A stretch of DNA of 64,000 nt. It comes from Triticum aestivum (taxonomy: Eukaryota > Streptophyta > Magnoliopsida > Poales > Poaceae). The DNA lies in contig NC_057807.1 in NCBI RefSeq assembly GCF_018294505.1, positions 272,719,369 to 272,783,368 on the forward strand, in the 5' to 3' direction. Both the position numbers and the translations under genes were made by a program. Shown here one piece after another: positions 23,816 through 34,551 of this stretch. The notes beneath the pieces are model-generated. The model did not search any database. It had not been told where the DNA came from and saw nothing but the letters and a program-made list of their open reading frames with translations. Each line of letters opens with the position of its first letter. Position 1 is the first letter of the stretch.

Positions 23816-24102
23816 GAGAGGTAATTTAGTAACATGAAAATTTCTTCAACCATATTTTCCTCTGTCATCAGAAATTACATGTAGGATCATTTTTTCAAAT
23901 TCAACAATATAGTTATCACATAAAAGTTTCTCTTCATGATCCACATGCATGCAAAGTTGACACTCTTCCAAGATAGTGGGAATAACATTAACTAAAGTCA
24001 TGACCTCTCCAATCCCACTTTTATCAAAAAATTCATAAGACTTATCAATCTCCAAAGTAGTGGGATCTTTATTTCCTAAAGTTGACACTCTTCCAAACCC
24101 AC
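23816..24102 (-). pseudogene. Athila-type element, internal ORF, 3' portion (split by the Tat element)
   Basis: On the - strand this continues the reading frame coming from 37601-37251. Across the TSD the frame joins to read ...NIESG-FGRVSTLGNKDPTTLE, then KSGIGEVMTLVN and VIPTILEECQLC, ending GKYG. The repeated layout (G.V.TL...PT.LE) is a feature I associate with Sabrina/WHAM-type Triticeae elements. Function unknown. Confidence 0.7.
24098..24102. other. TSD of the Tat-like element, left copy (cccac)
   Basis: Cccac at 24098-24102 is repeated at 37251-37255, directly outside the LTR ends. Confidence 0.95.
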
Positions 24103-25022
24103 TATCGTGGGAAAACTGGTGGTCCATGAACACCTATGGGACCGGCGGACCGAGCCCCTTTCGGTTTGGCGGGGGGCGGAGATCGCACGCAGAGCAGATC
24201 GAGGCGAAGCACACGAGCAGTTTTACCCATCTTCGGAGCTCTCCGGAGAGATAATACTCCTACTGCTGCTTGTCGGATTGTATTGTGTTCTTGCTCGGGA
24301 GCACAAAGTGCTGCAGTACACACTAGATGCTAACGAGACCGAGCGTGAGTGTTTTCTGGTTTCGAACCCCCCTCTACGTTGCGCATGGGCCTCCTTTTAT
24401 ATGCTCAAGGGGTCACCGACAGGTGGCAACGTAGATAAGGGCAAAAATGGAAAACGAAAGAGGTAGGTGCAGCTACCTGCACAGTGCATCCTACCTAACC
24501 CTGACGGCAGGGGACAAAGGCATTAAATGCCCGCCAGTGTCGCCCAAACAGTGCAGAAAGGGCAGTCATGGGCGCCATCGCTTGCCATGATGGCAATCTT
24601 GTCAGCGTCGCATGCCACTGCGCACCGCTGGCTGCACAGCCTCCCGCCACACGCGCCTGAAAAAGCCCTCGGGGCGACACGTTGGTGGATGCGCTAGAGC
24701 GTGGGTGCAGAGTGCCCGCCTGCCGCGGCAAGCGCTTTGCCGCGGTCGTTGTCTTGTCGCGTCCGGAAGCTTGTCGCTCAAAGGGCCTTGCCGGGACGCG
24801 TGGCGCGTCACGGCAAGTTCCTTGAGATGCCTTGGTTGGCCTTCCCGGCAAGCTCCTCTTGCCGGGGCCTTGTTTTCTTGACTTGAATACTTTGTTCTTG
24901 AATGGCTCCAAAGGAACCACGGAGGACCTTGGCGGTCGCCCGGCAAGCCTTGCCGCGGGGTGCTGTGACTGCCCGTGCACAAGTTCGGGATACTAGGGTA
25001 CCCCTATTCTAGTACACCGACA
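24103..25022 (-). repeat. 3' LTR of the Tat-like element (window-left copy)
   Basis: 920 bp, same length as the other LTR. Its outermost base pair has mutated (window-left end reads tatcgtggg where the other copy has tgtcgtggg). It contains the TATA region on the - strand (24393-24402). Confidence 0.92.
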
Positions 25023-25036
25023 GGAGCCCCCGGGCC
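25023..25036 (-). promoter_or_regulatory. Polypurine tract of the Tat-like element
   Basis: On the - strand gcccgggggctcc lies directly before the 3' LTR start (tgtcggtgtactag), as expected for the plus-strand primer. Confidence 0.65.
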
Positions 25037-25231
25037 TGGGCCACACACGGTGCAGAGCGCTGTTGGGCCAGGCCTAAAACAGGGCATGGGCACACGCGGC
25101 CCGGGGCCATGCCGTACCCTACTCTGTATCCACCGCGCCCTCCCCCAACGGCACGCGTTGATTGTGGCATCGTGGGAGAGATCGTGGGTGATTTCTTTAT
25201 TCGGAAGGGCGAAACGTCCGCCCCCTCCCTC

Positions 25232-25238
25232 TTTATAA
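25232..25238 (+). promoter_or_regulatory. TATA box of the antisense gene
   Basis: Tttataa within ctccctctttataagcagggg lies 164 bp upstream of the ATG at 25402, in the only interval between the 3' LTR and the gene. The start codon has a strong plant context (ccgccatggct). The aligned position in the pol-less element is mutated. Confidence 0.6.
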
Positions 25239-25401
25239 GCAGGGGAAACAGGGGCAGTTCGTCCCCCCTCGCTGGTTGCTACTTCATCTTCACAAATCTC
25301 CGCCGCTCCCCCCTTCTTCTTGAAGCCGAGAGAGAGTAGCACTCCGCCCCCCATTGCCACCAGCATCACCAACATCGTCGACCTCCCCCACCACCTCCGC
25401 C

Positions 25402-28400
25402 ATGGCTCCAAAAGCCGACAAGGGGAAGGGCGTGAAGTTGGCCGAGGCGCAGCGGCTCGCGGCGCTACGGAAGGAGCGGGCGATCTTCTCCCCCCAGCTC
25501 AGCGTGAAAGAGCTGAGGGAGTACTTCTACCTCTTCTGGTCGACAGAGACGCGAGCGCATCCGTGCACGATTGTGCTCCCGGCTGCCGCTTCGGAATTAG
25601 CTCGAAACGGGTACCCCTTCTTCGCGCTGTTCTTCTACTGCGGGCTCTGCCCGCCCTTCTCGGAATTCTTCTGTGACATAATGAACACCTACGGGCTCCG
25701 CCTCCTTGACTTCACCCCCAACGATGTTCTGACAATGGCAGTTTTCGCACATCTCTGCGAAAACTTTGTCGGAGTCCAACCCAACGTAGCCCTTTTCCGC
25801 CACTTCTTCATGCCTCGGGTCGAGAGAGGAGAGCCGCTTGCCGGAGGGATCGCCTGGATCTCGAGAGTCGGCAAGAAGGAAGCATATCTGGAGGGTGAGC
25901 TTCACAGCAAGTGGGAGGAGTGGAGAGCGGAGTGGTGCTGGATCGTCGAGGAGAACCCGCAGCCGTTCACTGCCCTGCGCCAAACCCCAATAGTGCGTGG
26001 CAACGATTGGAGCAACTTGGCCCCGGAAGACGACAGGCTGAAGATCGCCGTCACCCGAATCCTTCGCCTTAGGCTTGCCGGGCTCACTGTAGGCGCCGTT
26101 GGCGCAAATTTCCTTCGCCGCCGCATCGCCCCCCTGCAGGAGAGGGGGAGGCCCGCCTGGGAGTTCAAGAACTCGGCCGACATCATGAGGCTGTGGCCGG
26201 GCCTCAACTTCAACTTCACCGTCCTGGAGCTGGACGCGATGCTCCTGGAGCTGTTCAAACGCGACCCCCAACACCCATTTGTGCTGCCGAGGGGCGTCGT
26301 TCCACTGTGCAACAATTCGTCGCTTGACCGGATCCGCGCGATGATGCCGTTGTGCGACTCGCATGGAATCGCTCCAACTCGGCAAGAACCTGCGGACGAC
26401 GTCGTGCGGGCATTCTTCGACAACTTAGAAGAAGTGCCGGTCCGCACCGACGAGCAAAGGAGCCTCACCCGTGACACCACTGACGCGGAGCTGCAGCGCA
26501 TCGCCACCAGGACGGAAGAGGCTGTGGCAGCAGCTGCCGCGGGTGAGTTTGGGTTCACCGTGGAGGAGGCAGAGGCAGCAGAGGCGGCAAGCCTTGCCGA
26601 GCGCGAGGAGTTTGTCGGCGAGGAAGAGCTTGCCGGGCCTGACGACGAGCCGAACAAGCCCAGCGAGGGAGAGCCTGTCGGGCCCGAGCCTTCAGACAGC
26701 TTGCCGCAAGTGGAGCCCCCAGCTGCACCAAGAAGGCGTCTCCGCAGGGCCGGGGACGCAGCGGGGCGACAAACGGGCCTACAGCCGCCGAGCCGTGCGA
26801 CACGCTCTACCGCGGCAAGTACTGTTGCCGCGGGAGCGCGTCACGCTGCTGCGGCAACTGGAGCGGGATCTTCCCGGTCCACCGCTACCGCCCCTGCCAA
26901 GCGGGCAAGGGAACCTACTCCTCCGCCTCGCCGCACAAGAGGAGAGCCGGACTTTGATCTTTCCGCACTCAGCTCCGATGAGGAAGAAGAAGAGTAAGCT
27001 TCTTGGTGTTCTGGTACTTCTTCAATTCTTGCTGTTTTTTGTCTTGTATCAGACTTGCTTCAATCTGAACTTGTTCCTTTTCAGGACGCTAGCCCAGAGA
27101 GCGGCAAAGAGAGCCAAGGCCCCGATGATTGTCATCGAGGATGATATCACCGTGTCAGCAGGAGGTGTGTCTGAGACCACCTTGACGGACCCGGAAACTA
27201 CTCCCCAAAGCAGCCCCCAGCGCAGCCCCCAGCGTAAGTTCATAGTTTACTTCCTGCTATCCGGCGCGCATGGGTGCTTTTTCCTTTGCTGATATCTTGT
27301 CTGTCGAATTTGTGTAGGAGCAGAGCAGCCTCACCAAGAGGGCCCGGAGGCCGCTCCCAAAGCGCCATCTGCTTCGACTACGCCGCCAAGGGAGGGCTCC
27401 CCGGCAAGGGAGCGCTCTCCGGCAAGGGAGAACTCTCCGGCAAGGGGCAGCTCTCCAGCAAGGGACGGCACCAGTGATCCTCCGGTGGGTGAGACCACGA
27501 CCACAGATCCCAGCTCAGGTAATCCACTTGCTTAAAAAACTTCCCTTGAGTTCTTCTTCTTCTGATTTTCTCTTTGAGTATTTGCTTGACTTTTCTCCCT
27601 CTTCCGTTCTTCAGATCCATCTCCCGCAGAGCCGATGGAAACCGAGGCTGCCGACGAGGGGAACGCGCGCAGCAACGCCGACGATGCCGTCGCCACCGAA
27701 AGAGAGGCCGGTGCTGACGATCCCGCCGGTGAGGAGGCCGCCAAGGCTGCCGCCGCAGAAGCAGGCGAGGGGTCTGGCGATCGTACTGACGGCCCCAAGG
27801 CCGCAGGAGCGCCAGGCGCTGCACCGACCGCCGACCCCTCCGCCGCTGCTGCAGCGCCAGGCTCCAAGGAGCCCCAGCCCGGCGCCTACTTGAAGGCCGG
27901 CGACGGTATCTTCATCAAACTTCCCTGGGCGTCGAGCTCCAGGGCGCCGGTCGAAGGAGAAACTTACGATGAGGAGCTGCTCGCCTCCGCTGGGCTGTCG
28001 TTGGTCGATGCACCAAGCAGCAGCAGTGGCGAGCCTGAGGAGGAGGAGCTGCTGCGGAAGCTGATGCTGCTCTACCGCGCCCGACAAGCTAAGCTGGCTT
28101 CCCGGGAAGCACTTGTCGCGAAGGCGGGAGTGGATATGGAGATACGCGCGGAGGAGCTCCGGGGCCTCAACCAGGAAGCTCTCCGGTCCCTGGCACAGGA
28201 GCGGGAGCGACTCGCCGAGGAGCGCACAGCCTTCCTTCTCGAGAAGGCTGAAGCTGAGGAGGAACAACAGCTTGCTGCCGAGAAGCAATCCGCGCAAGAA
28301 GGCGAGTTGGTGCAGCGGAAAGCCAATCTTGACAGCTACGAGGAGGAGCTTGTCGCGCGTGAGCAAACACTTGACAGGGCCCTCAAGGAAGCAAAGGATG

Positions 28401-29131
28401 CTGCCGCAGCTGCCGAGGCCGCCAAGAAGGAGCTGGAGACGAAGGTGGCGTGGCTGGAAGCTGACCTCAAGGCAAGCGGCGAGGAACTTGCCGTGCTTAA
28501 GCGCGAGCGCGAGAAGGACGCTGCCGCTCATGGAGAGCTGCAGGGTCTTCTCGCTGAGAGGAGCGAGGAGCTCAGCGCCGCGAAGGACTCCAATGCTGAT
28601 CTTGAGCTGAAGCTGACCACGCTGACCCAGACGCTGGACGACGCCAGGGAGCGTGAGGTGGCCTTGACGGAGAAGATCAAGGCCGACGAGGAGCTGCTGG
28701 CGAGCATTGCCGTCACCCAGAACGCATTCAAGGAGACCGTGGAGCACTGGTCCGAGGGTCTGATGAACATCGCCGCAGTCATCAATGGGGAGCTGGCGCA
28801 GCTGGGGATGGAGGACTTTGGGTATCCTTCCGACGAGCATCTCCAGCCCAGCGCCAAGCTCAGTCTGTTCTTCAAGGGCATGGCGACGGCCCTCCAGCGA
28901 CTCCAGGAGAAGATCCCAAAGCAGCTGGCCAATGAGTCACACAAAATTTGTGCAGGAGCTCTTCAGAAGGTGCTGATGAAGGTGGCTTTCCGCAACCCGG
29001 GCCTCAACTTCACCAACATCCTCAAGTCCCTGCCGGCAGATGCTGATTTGGAAGCGCTCAAGGCCCTTGTCGCACCCATTGTGGACAAGGTGAGCGATAT
29101 CAAGAGGGTTGAGGGCGATCGCGTAGATTAG
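25402..29131 (+). CDS. Intact antisense gene (aORF) of a Tat-type element: Transposase_28-like domain plus coiled coil, 1,152 aa, four exons
   Basis: Exons 25402-26993, 27085-27233, 27318-27518 and 27615-29131 join across GT-AG introns to exactly 1,153 codons with no internal stop. Each intron is 84-96 bp with a pyrimidine-rich acceptor (ccttttcag, gtgtag, cgttcttcag), and introns 1 and 3 would introduce stops if kept. Residues ~50-140 carry the PF04195-like signature (CGLCPPFSEFF, IMNTYGLRLLDFTPN, HLCENFVGVQPNV). Residues ~380-530 are acidic and Ala/Pro-rich. Exon 3 encodes four SPAR units. Exon 4 holds a long coiled coil (~790-1020) and a helical C-terminal domain. No nuclear signal or enzyme motif is obvious. 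It lies antisense to and convergent with pol, has its own TATA box, and is intact although pol is heavily damaged. PF04195-type proteins are known in plant retrotransposons, but their role is unknown; regulation or help in packaging is only speculation. Confidence 0.85.
26994..27084 (+). other. Intron 1 of the antisense gene
   Basis: Donor gtaagc at 26994, acceptor ccttttcag ending 27084. Without splicing a TAA at 26995-26997 would end the protein at 531 residues. The donor position is conserved in the homologue of the pol-less element (gtaagg near 8222). Confidence 0.8.
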
Positions 29132-29938
29132 GCCGCCCATTTTTTTCTTTTTCTTGTCGCTGCTAGACATGTTATAAGAACAATCTATTAGAGCTGCGAC
29201 AAGCTATCTTGTAATATAACTCTATTTCTGGTATCGATTGCTACGTTATTTCCTTTACTAGATTCCTTCCTTTGTATGTTTTTACCCTACGCTTTTAGGG
29301 AACTTGTTGGTGCAGGCACCTGAGCTGCGAGCGCTGAGTGCGGGACATCAGCAGCCTGCTGGCGGTGCCGCTTCCGACAAGAAACCTTGTCACGACTAGT
29401 TGCAGCACACTTAAGTTGTTGAGCGGACTCGAAACAAAGTAAGGGCGCAACTAGCTACGAGTTGGTTCCTCCGCGCACAGGTTTTCCATACAAAGCACGG
29501 TCGTTCGAGGAAGATAACTTAAAAAAAAGTAAAACTAATTGCTCAAGCTTTGGCAACTTAGCTTTTCTGTCGTTTGCTTCCCGGCAAGGCAAAACTTCCT
29601 TGAACGACGCCCGGTCCACACCGTTATCTTCTCCTTCCCCCCTGGTTAACTTGTGCACGAGGGAACATTCCTTTCCTTTGTTGAGAAAAAGAAAGAAGAG
29701 AAAATAATGATATGGGGCCTTATGGCTCGTTATTGCTTACCGGGGGTAGGTGCTGCACAAAGTGTCAGATAATGCATGCAAGAAAAAGATATGATGCATG
29801 AAATTGACAAGACGTGCGAGGCACATGAGCTTTACTTATGCACGGGATCTGCGCCCGGCTTTGTACAAAGGATTACATGCAACATCGGCAAGACTTGTAC
29901 AAAAGGTGGTTGCCGAAACTGGTTCCGGCAACCGCGCC
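29132..29938. other. Spacer between the convergent antisense gene and pol
   Basis: About 800 bp of non-coding sequence separating the stop of the + strand gene from the stop of - strand pol. Transcripts of both genes presumably end here. No strong AATAAA signal is seen on either strand. Confidence 0.5.
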
Positions 29939-30865
29939 CTACGGGTAAAACTTGCGAAGATGCTCAATGTTCCTGGAGTTGCTCACCGGAATGCCATCTT
30001 CGGTCTCAAGGCGGACAGCGCCAGGCCTAGTGACTCGTTTCACTCGATAAGGGCCTTCCCACTTCGGCGTCAACTTGTTGGAATTCTTTGCGGACTAAAC
30101 ACGCCGAAGAACAAGGTCGCCTTCCTCGAAGCTTCTGGCATTAACTTTGCGGCTATGGTAGCGGCGCAAAGCTTGCTGGTATCGAGTAGCTCGTACAGCA
30201 GCCTGAAGACGGTCTTCCTCAAGGAGCAGCGCGTCATCTTGTCGCAGCCGCTCTTGCTCGAGCTCATCATAAGCGAGCACTCAAGGCGACCCGTATACGA
30301 GTTCCGTGGGGAGAACTGCCTCTGCTCCATAGACTAGAGCGAAAGGTGTCTGGCCAGTGGCTCGATTTGGCGTCGTTCTGATCGACCAAAGAACCACTGG
30401 CAGCTCCTCAATCCAGTTTCTTCCGCACTTGCGCAGCCTGTCGAAAGTTCTGGTCTTGAGCCCATGCAGTACTTCAGCATTTGCCCTCTCCGCTTGACCG
30501 TTGCTTCTCGGGTGAGCAACAGAAGTGAAGCAGACCTTGGCGCCAAGGTCTTGGACGTACTGCATGAAGGTGCGGCTCGTGAATTGTGTGCCGTTGTCGG
30601 TGATGATCCTGTTAGGGGTTTCGAAACGGCAAACAATTGACCTGAAGAACTTGACTGCTGACTGTGCGGTCACCTTCTTCACTGGTTCCACTTCCGGCCA
30701 CTTTGTGAACTTGTCGATTGCAACGTACAAGTACTCAAAGCCCCCGACAGCTCGGGAGAAGGGGCCGAGGATGTCGAGCCCCCAGACCGAAAATGGCCAG
30801 GATAAAGGGATCGTCTGGAGAGCTTGAGCTGGCTGGTGTATCGGAATGGAACTGGCACGCTTCAC
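29939..30865 (-). pseudogene. Integrase of the Tat-like element (frameshift and two stops)
   Basis: The core domain shows the D,D-35-E triad in GLDILGP, TDNGTQF and NGQAERANAEV. The C-terminal part continues through a TGA (30281-30283, fits a mutated CGA) and a TAG (30095-30097, fits a mutated CAG) to NIEHLRKFYP and a natural stop at 29939-29941. The zinc-binding part upstream is in a different frame, so an indel lies near 30850. The enzyme would insert the cDNA in the nucleus; this copy cannot be made whole. Confidence 0.85.
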
Positions 30866-32192
30866 ACTTGGTTACTTGTGCAGTTGCATCCTGGAGGGCT
30901 GTCGGCCAAAAGAAACCTTGCCGGAATGCTTTGCCGGCAAGTGCTCTTGCGCCAATGTGGTGACCACATATGCCTCCATGTATCTCCGCCAACAGCTTCT
31001 GTCCGTCTTCCCGGCAAATGCACTTCAATTTCACACCGTTGAGTCTTCTTCTGTACAGTGTGCTGTCGACAAACTGGTACATACTTGACTGCCGGGCTAC
31101 TTTTTCCGCTTCTTCTTGCTCTTCGGGAAGTTCTCCTGTCTGAAGGAAATGGACAATCTGCTGTGCCCATGCTGGAGCTTGTGGCTCGACAACAAGGACT
31201 AAAGGCACATCTGCTTCTGCAGGAACTTCTATGGCAAGAACCTGCGGCTCAGCCGGAGCTTGATGTTCCCCGGCAAGCTTGCCGGAGCAAAACTTATCGG
31301 GAGCGTCTGCTTCAACGGAACAAATACTAAGGCTTGCCGGAGCAGACTGTTCCTCAGCACTCTTGGTGTTGATCTTGGGGACCTTCTTGGCGGCGGCTTC
31401 AGGGAGCTCTGCCGGAAAATAGTCACCAGAAATCAACTTCCTCTTCTTGCCCTGTCCAGTTGATGGTGTTACAGATGGTTGAGTTAGCTTGAGCACAAAA
31501 ATCCCTGGTTCCACAGGTAACTTAAGTGCGGCGCACTTTGAAAGGCCATCGGCAACGTCATTCTGAGCTCTTGGAACAAGTTCCATTTGCAGGCCGTCAA
31601 AGTGCTCTTCTAGCTTTCTCACTTCATCAATGTAGGCTTCCATCAATGGACTCTGATAATTCTTGTTCACTTGGCGGACGACAAGCTGTGAGTCACCCCT
31701 GACGATGAGCTTCTTGATCCCAAGGTCCGCTGCGATTCTGAGACCGGCAAGCAAACCTTCATACTCTGCAGTATTGTTCATCGCTTGCTCCTTGGGAAAG
31801 TGCATCTGGACTACGTACTTGAGGTGCTCTCCGGTGGGTGCGACAAGTAGCACGCCCGCACCGGCGCCTTGCAGCGAGAAGGCTCCATCAAAGTACATCA
31901 GCCACTCTTTGCTCGCCTCCTTGACGGGGATGCTCGTCTCTGGGATTTCTTCATCTTGTGTTGGCGTCCACTCTTCTATGAACTCTGCCAATGCCCTGCT
32001 TTGGATAGTTGAATTGCTCTCAAACTTGAGGCCAAAGCTTGACAGTTCCAGCGCCCACTCGACAATCCTGCCTGTTGCTTCTAGATTCTGCAGTATCCTC
32101 TTCAGCGGAAAGCGAATGACGACTGTGATCTCATGTGCTTGGAAGTAATGGCGCAGCTTTCTCGAGGCCATGAGAAGGCCGAAAAGCAATTT
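30866..32192 (-). pseudogene. RNase H pair and integrase zinc domain of the Tat-like element
   Basis: The frame starts inside the first RNase H (LLMASRKLRHYFQ, ILQNLEATGRIVEWALELS). A linker follows, then a second, archaeal-type RNase H with its acidic residues in YFDGAF, NNTAEYEGL, VRGDSQLV and NDVADGL. A variable linker leads to the integrase HHCC zinc motif (H...H...KCEACQF). Two RNase H domains are diagnostic of the Tat lineage. The frame is preceded by a TAG at 32193-32195 and ends in a frameshift near 30850. Confidence 0.85.
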
Positions 32193-32195
32193 CTA

Positions 32196-33461
32196 CACAC
32201 CAGAATACCTTGATCTAGCTCCCTGCAGGAGGGAACTGACAAAGTAAACTAGGCGCTGCACCATCCTTTTCTGCATCTTCTCACATGCCTGCGCAGATCC
32301 ATCCTTGTCGGGACCAGAGCTTGCCGGTGAAGCCCCCTGCTTGTCGCTGGATGCATCTGCCATGGTTGCCGGCTAATCATCCGCCTCCCTCTCTGCCACT
32401 AACGCAGCACTAACCACTTGATTGGTTGCCTCTATATATAGCAGCAACTTCTCTTGTGGCTTAGGTGCGACAAGTGTTGGAGTGGAGGACAGGTATCTCT
32501 TTAAGTCCTGCAGCGCAGCCTCCGCTTCCGGAGTCCATTTCATTGGACCTGCCTTTTTCAATATCTTGAAAAACGGCAGGGCGCGCTCAGCAGATCTAGA
32601 GATAAACCTGCTGAGAGCAGCCACGCAACCGGCAAGCCTTCTTACATCCTTGACGCGCTTTGGTGCTTCAATCTGCTCAATGGCCTTGATCTTGTCGGGG
32701 TTGGCTTCAATCCCCCGCGGAGACATGAAGAACCCGAGAAGCTTGCCGGAAGGGACTCCAAACAGGCACTTCTCGGGGTTAAGCTTGAGGTTGATCTTGC
32801 GCAGATTTGCAAATGTTTCGTCTAGATCTTGAATCAGGGTTGCCCTGTCCTTGCTCTTGACCACTATGTCATCCATGTAGGCTTCCACATTTCTGTGTAT
32901 TTGTGGCTCAAAAGCATGGTGGACTACCCTTGCAAATGTTGAACCAGCATTCTTTAACCCGAAGGGCATCCGTACAAAACAGTAGGTGCCACATGGTGTG
33001 ATGAATGCGGTCTTCTCCTCATCCTCTTCTGCCATGAAGATCTGATGATATCCTGAATATGCATCAAGAAATGAAAGCAAGTCACATCCGGCCGTGGAGT
33101 CAACAATCTGGTCGATGCGCGACAAGGGAAATGGGTCTTTGGGACAAGCTTTATTAACATCGGTAAAGTCAATACAAAGCCTCCATTTCCCATTAGCCTT
33201 GCGCACGACTACTGGATTGGCCAGCCATGTAGGATGGAGCACTCCTCTGACAAGGCCTGCTACTTCCAACTTCTTGATTTCTTCTGTTATGAATTCTTGG
33301 CGCTCCACTGCTTGCTTCCTGACTTTCTGCTTGACGGGCCGCGCATGAGGACAGACGGCAAGGTGGTGCTCGATTACTTCCCTGGGAACACCGGGGATGT
33401 CAGACGGTTGCCATGCGAACACGTCGACATTCGCCCGCAGGAAAGCAACGAGCGCGCTTTC
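32196..33461 (-). pseudogene. Reverse transcriptase and start of RNase H of the Tat-like element
   Basis: Open from just below a TAG at 33462-33464 to a TAG at 32373-32375, same frame throughout. RT motifs appear in order: LCIDFTDVNKACPKDPFPL, FLDAYSGYHQI, MPFGLKNAGSTF and the catalytic YMDDIVVKS. The RNase H lead (LLLYIEATNQVVSAAL) follows. The catalytic residues are intact; the bracketing stops are single-base changes that fit mutated CAG codons. Confidence 0.88.
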
Positions 33462-33464
33462 CTA

Positions 33465-34551
33465 TTTAGGGTCGAGCGTGGCACTGATGGTGAAGGTACC
33501 ACCAGTGCCGTCCTCCTTGGCGGACACCTTCTTGGTCTCAGGTGGAGCTGCCATTGCTTTCTTACACTTGCCGGTGGAGCTCGATGGTGCGTCCTCGATG
33601 GTAGCGCAGCACTCCGAAGAGGTGCGCTTGCCGGAGTGGGCATCAAAGCTCTTGCCGGACTTGGTCTTCTTCTTCCCCCCGGGAGCTTCAGCGACAAGTG
33701 GCTTGCTATCTGTTGCGGCTGCTGCTTCCCTGTAAATCTTGTCGGCACAGATAAGAGCATCTTTCTTGTCGCCAGGGACAGAAATGACACTTATCGGGCC
33801 TAGCATCTTCAGCACGTTGTAGGCATAGTGAGAGGCTGCCATGAACTTGGCAAGTGCTGGATGGCCGAGTATCCCATTGTAAGGCAATGGAAAATCAGCA
33901 ACGTCAAAAGTGACCCTCTCAGTCCTGAAGTCAATACTCGCTGCCAAATGTTACCGGCAACGTGATCTTTCCCTTCGGCTTGCTCCTTCCCGGATTGATT
34001 CCTTGGAATGTACCGGTTTCTTCGAGCTCACTGTCAGGGATCTGGAGTTTCTGGAGCACCGCGGAGGAGATCAGGTTCAAGCCGGCCCCGCCGTCAACTA
34101 GCATCTTGGTGACCTTGAGGTTGCGGATAGTTGGGGAAACCAACATCGGCAAGCACCCGACCGCAGTTATGCGATCAGGGTGGTCCTCAATATCAAAGAT
34201 GACAGGCGTGCTGGACCATTTCAGAGGCCTGCGTGACTCGACGGGTGGTTCTGCAGCATTGACTTCTCGCACCCACTGCTTGAGCTGGCGGTGTGAAGTA
34301 TGCAGAGAAGCACCACCGTCAACGCACAGGACCTTAGTGGCTTTCTGGAACTCCTGCTCATCGGTCTCGTCATCATCCATATCTTCATCATCTTCGTCAT
34401 CTTCATCCTTGTCGCGGCCGCGGGGAGGTCTATCTCCTTGCCGCTGCTTGGCCTTGCCGCGGCGTCCTCCCTGGCCGGGACGTTTCTTGCCAGCTCCTCC
34501 AGCACCTTCCTGGGCCTTCTCCTTGTCGCGCCGCTCGTATTCAGCCTTCTG
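33465..34551 (-). pseudogene. Aspartic protease of the Tat-like element (frameshift)
   Basis: The frame continues in phase with gag after the TAG at 34552-34554. It passes an acidic linker and reaches the catalytic motif MLVDGGAGLNLI near 34110. A one-base shift near 33940 moves the end of the domain (YNGILGHPALAKFMA) to the RT frame. The protease would cut the Gag-Pol polyprotein. Confidence 0.8.

Noticed and set aside
24612..24980. Open frames on both strands of the Tat-like LTR
   Set aside because: Repeated in the other LTR at 36750-37210, GC-rich, no domain and no conservation of reading frame.
25354..26997. Single-exon 547-residue protein starting at the ATG at 25354
   Set aside because: The ATG at 25402 has the much better context, homology begins there, and the TAA at 26995 overlaps a GT donor whose use joins an open downstream exon conserved in the related element.
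27611..28840. 409-codon open frame on the - strand
   Set aside because: Mirror frame of exon 4 of the antisense gene, Leu-rich by composition, not in the frame of pol and beyond its natural stop.
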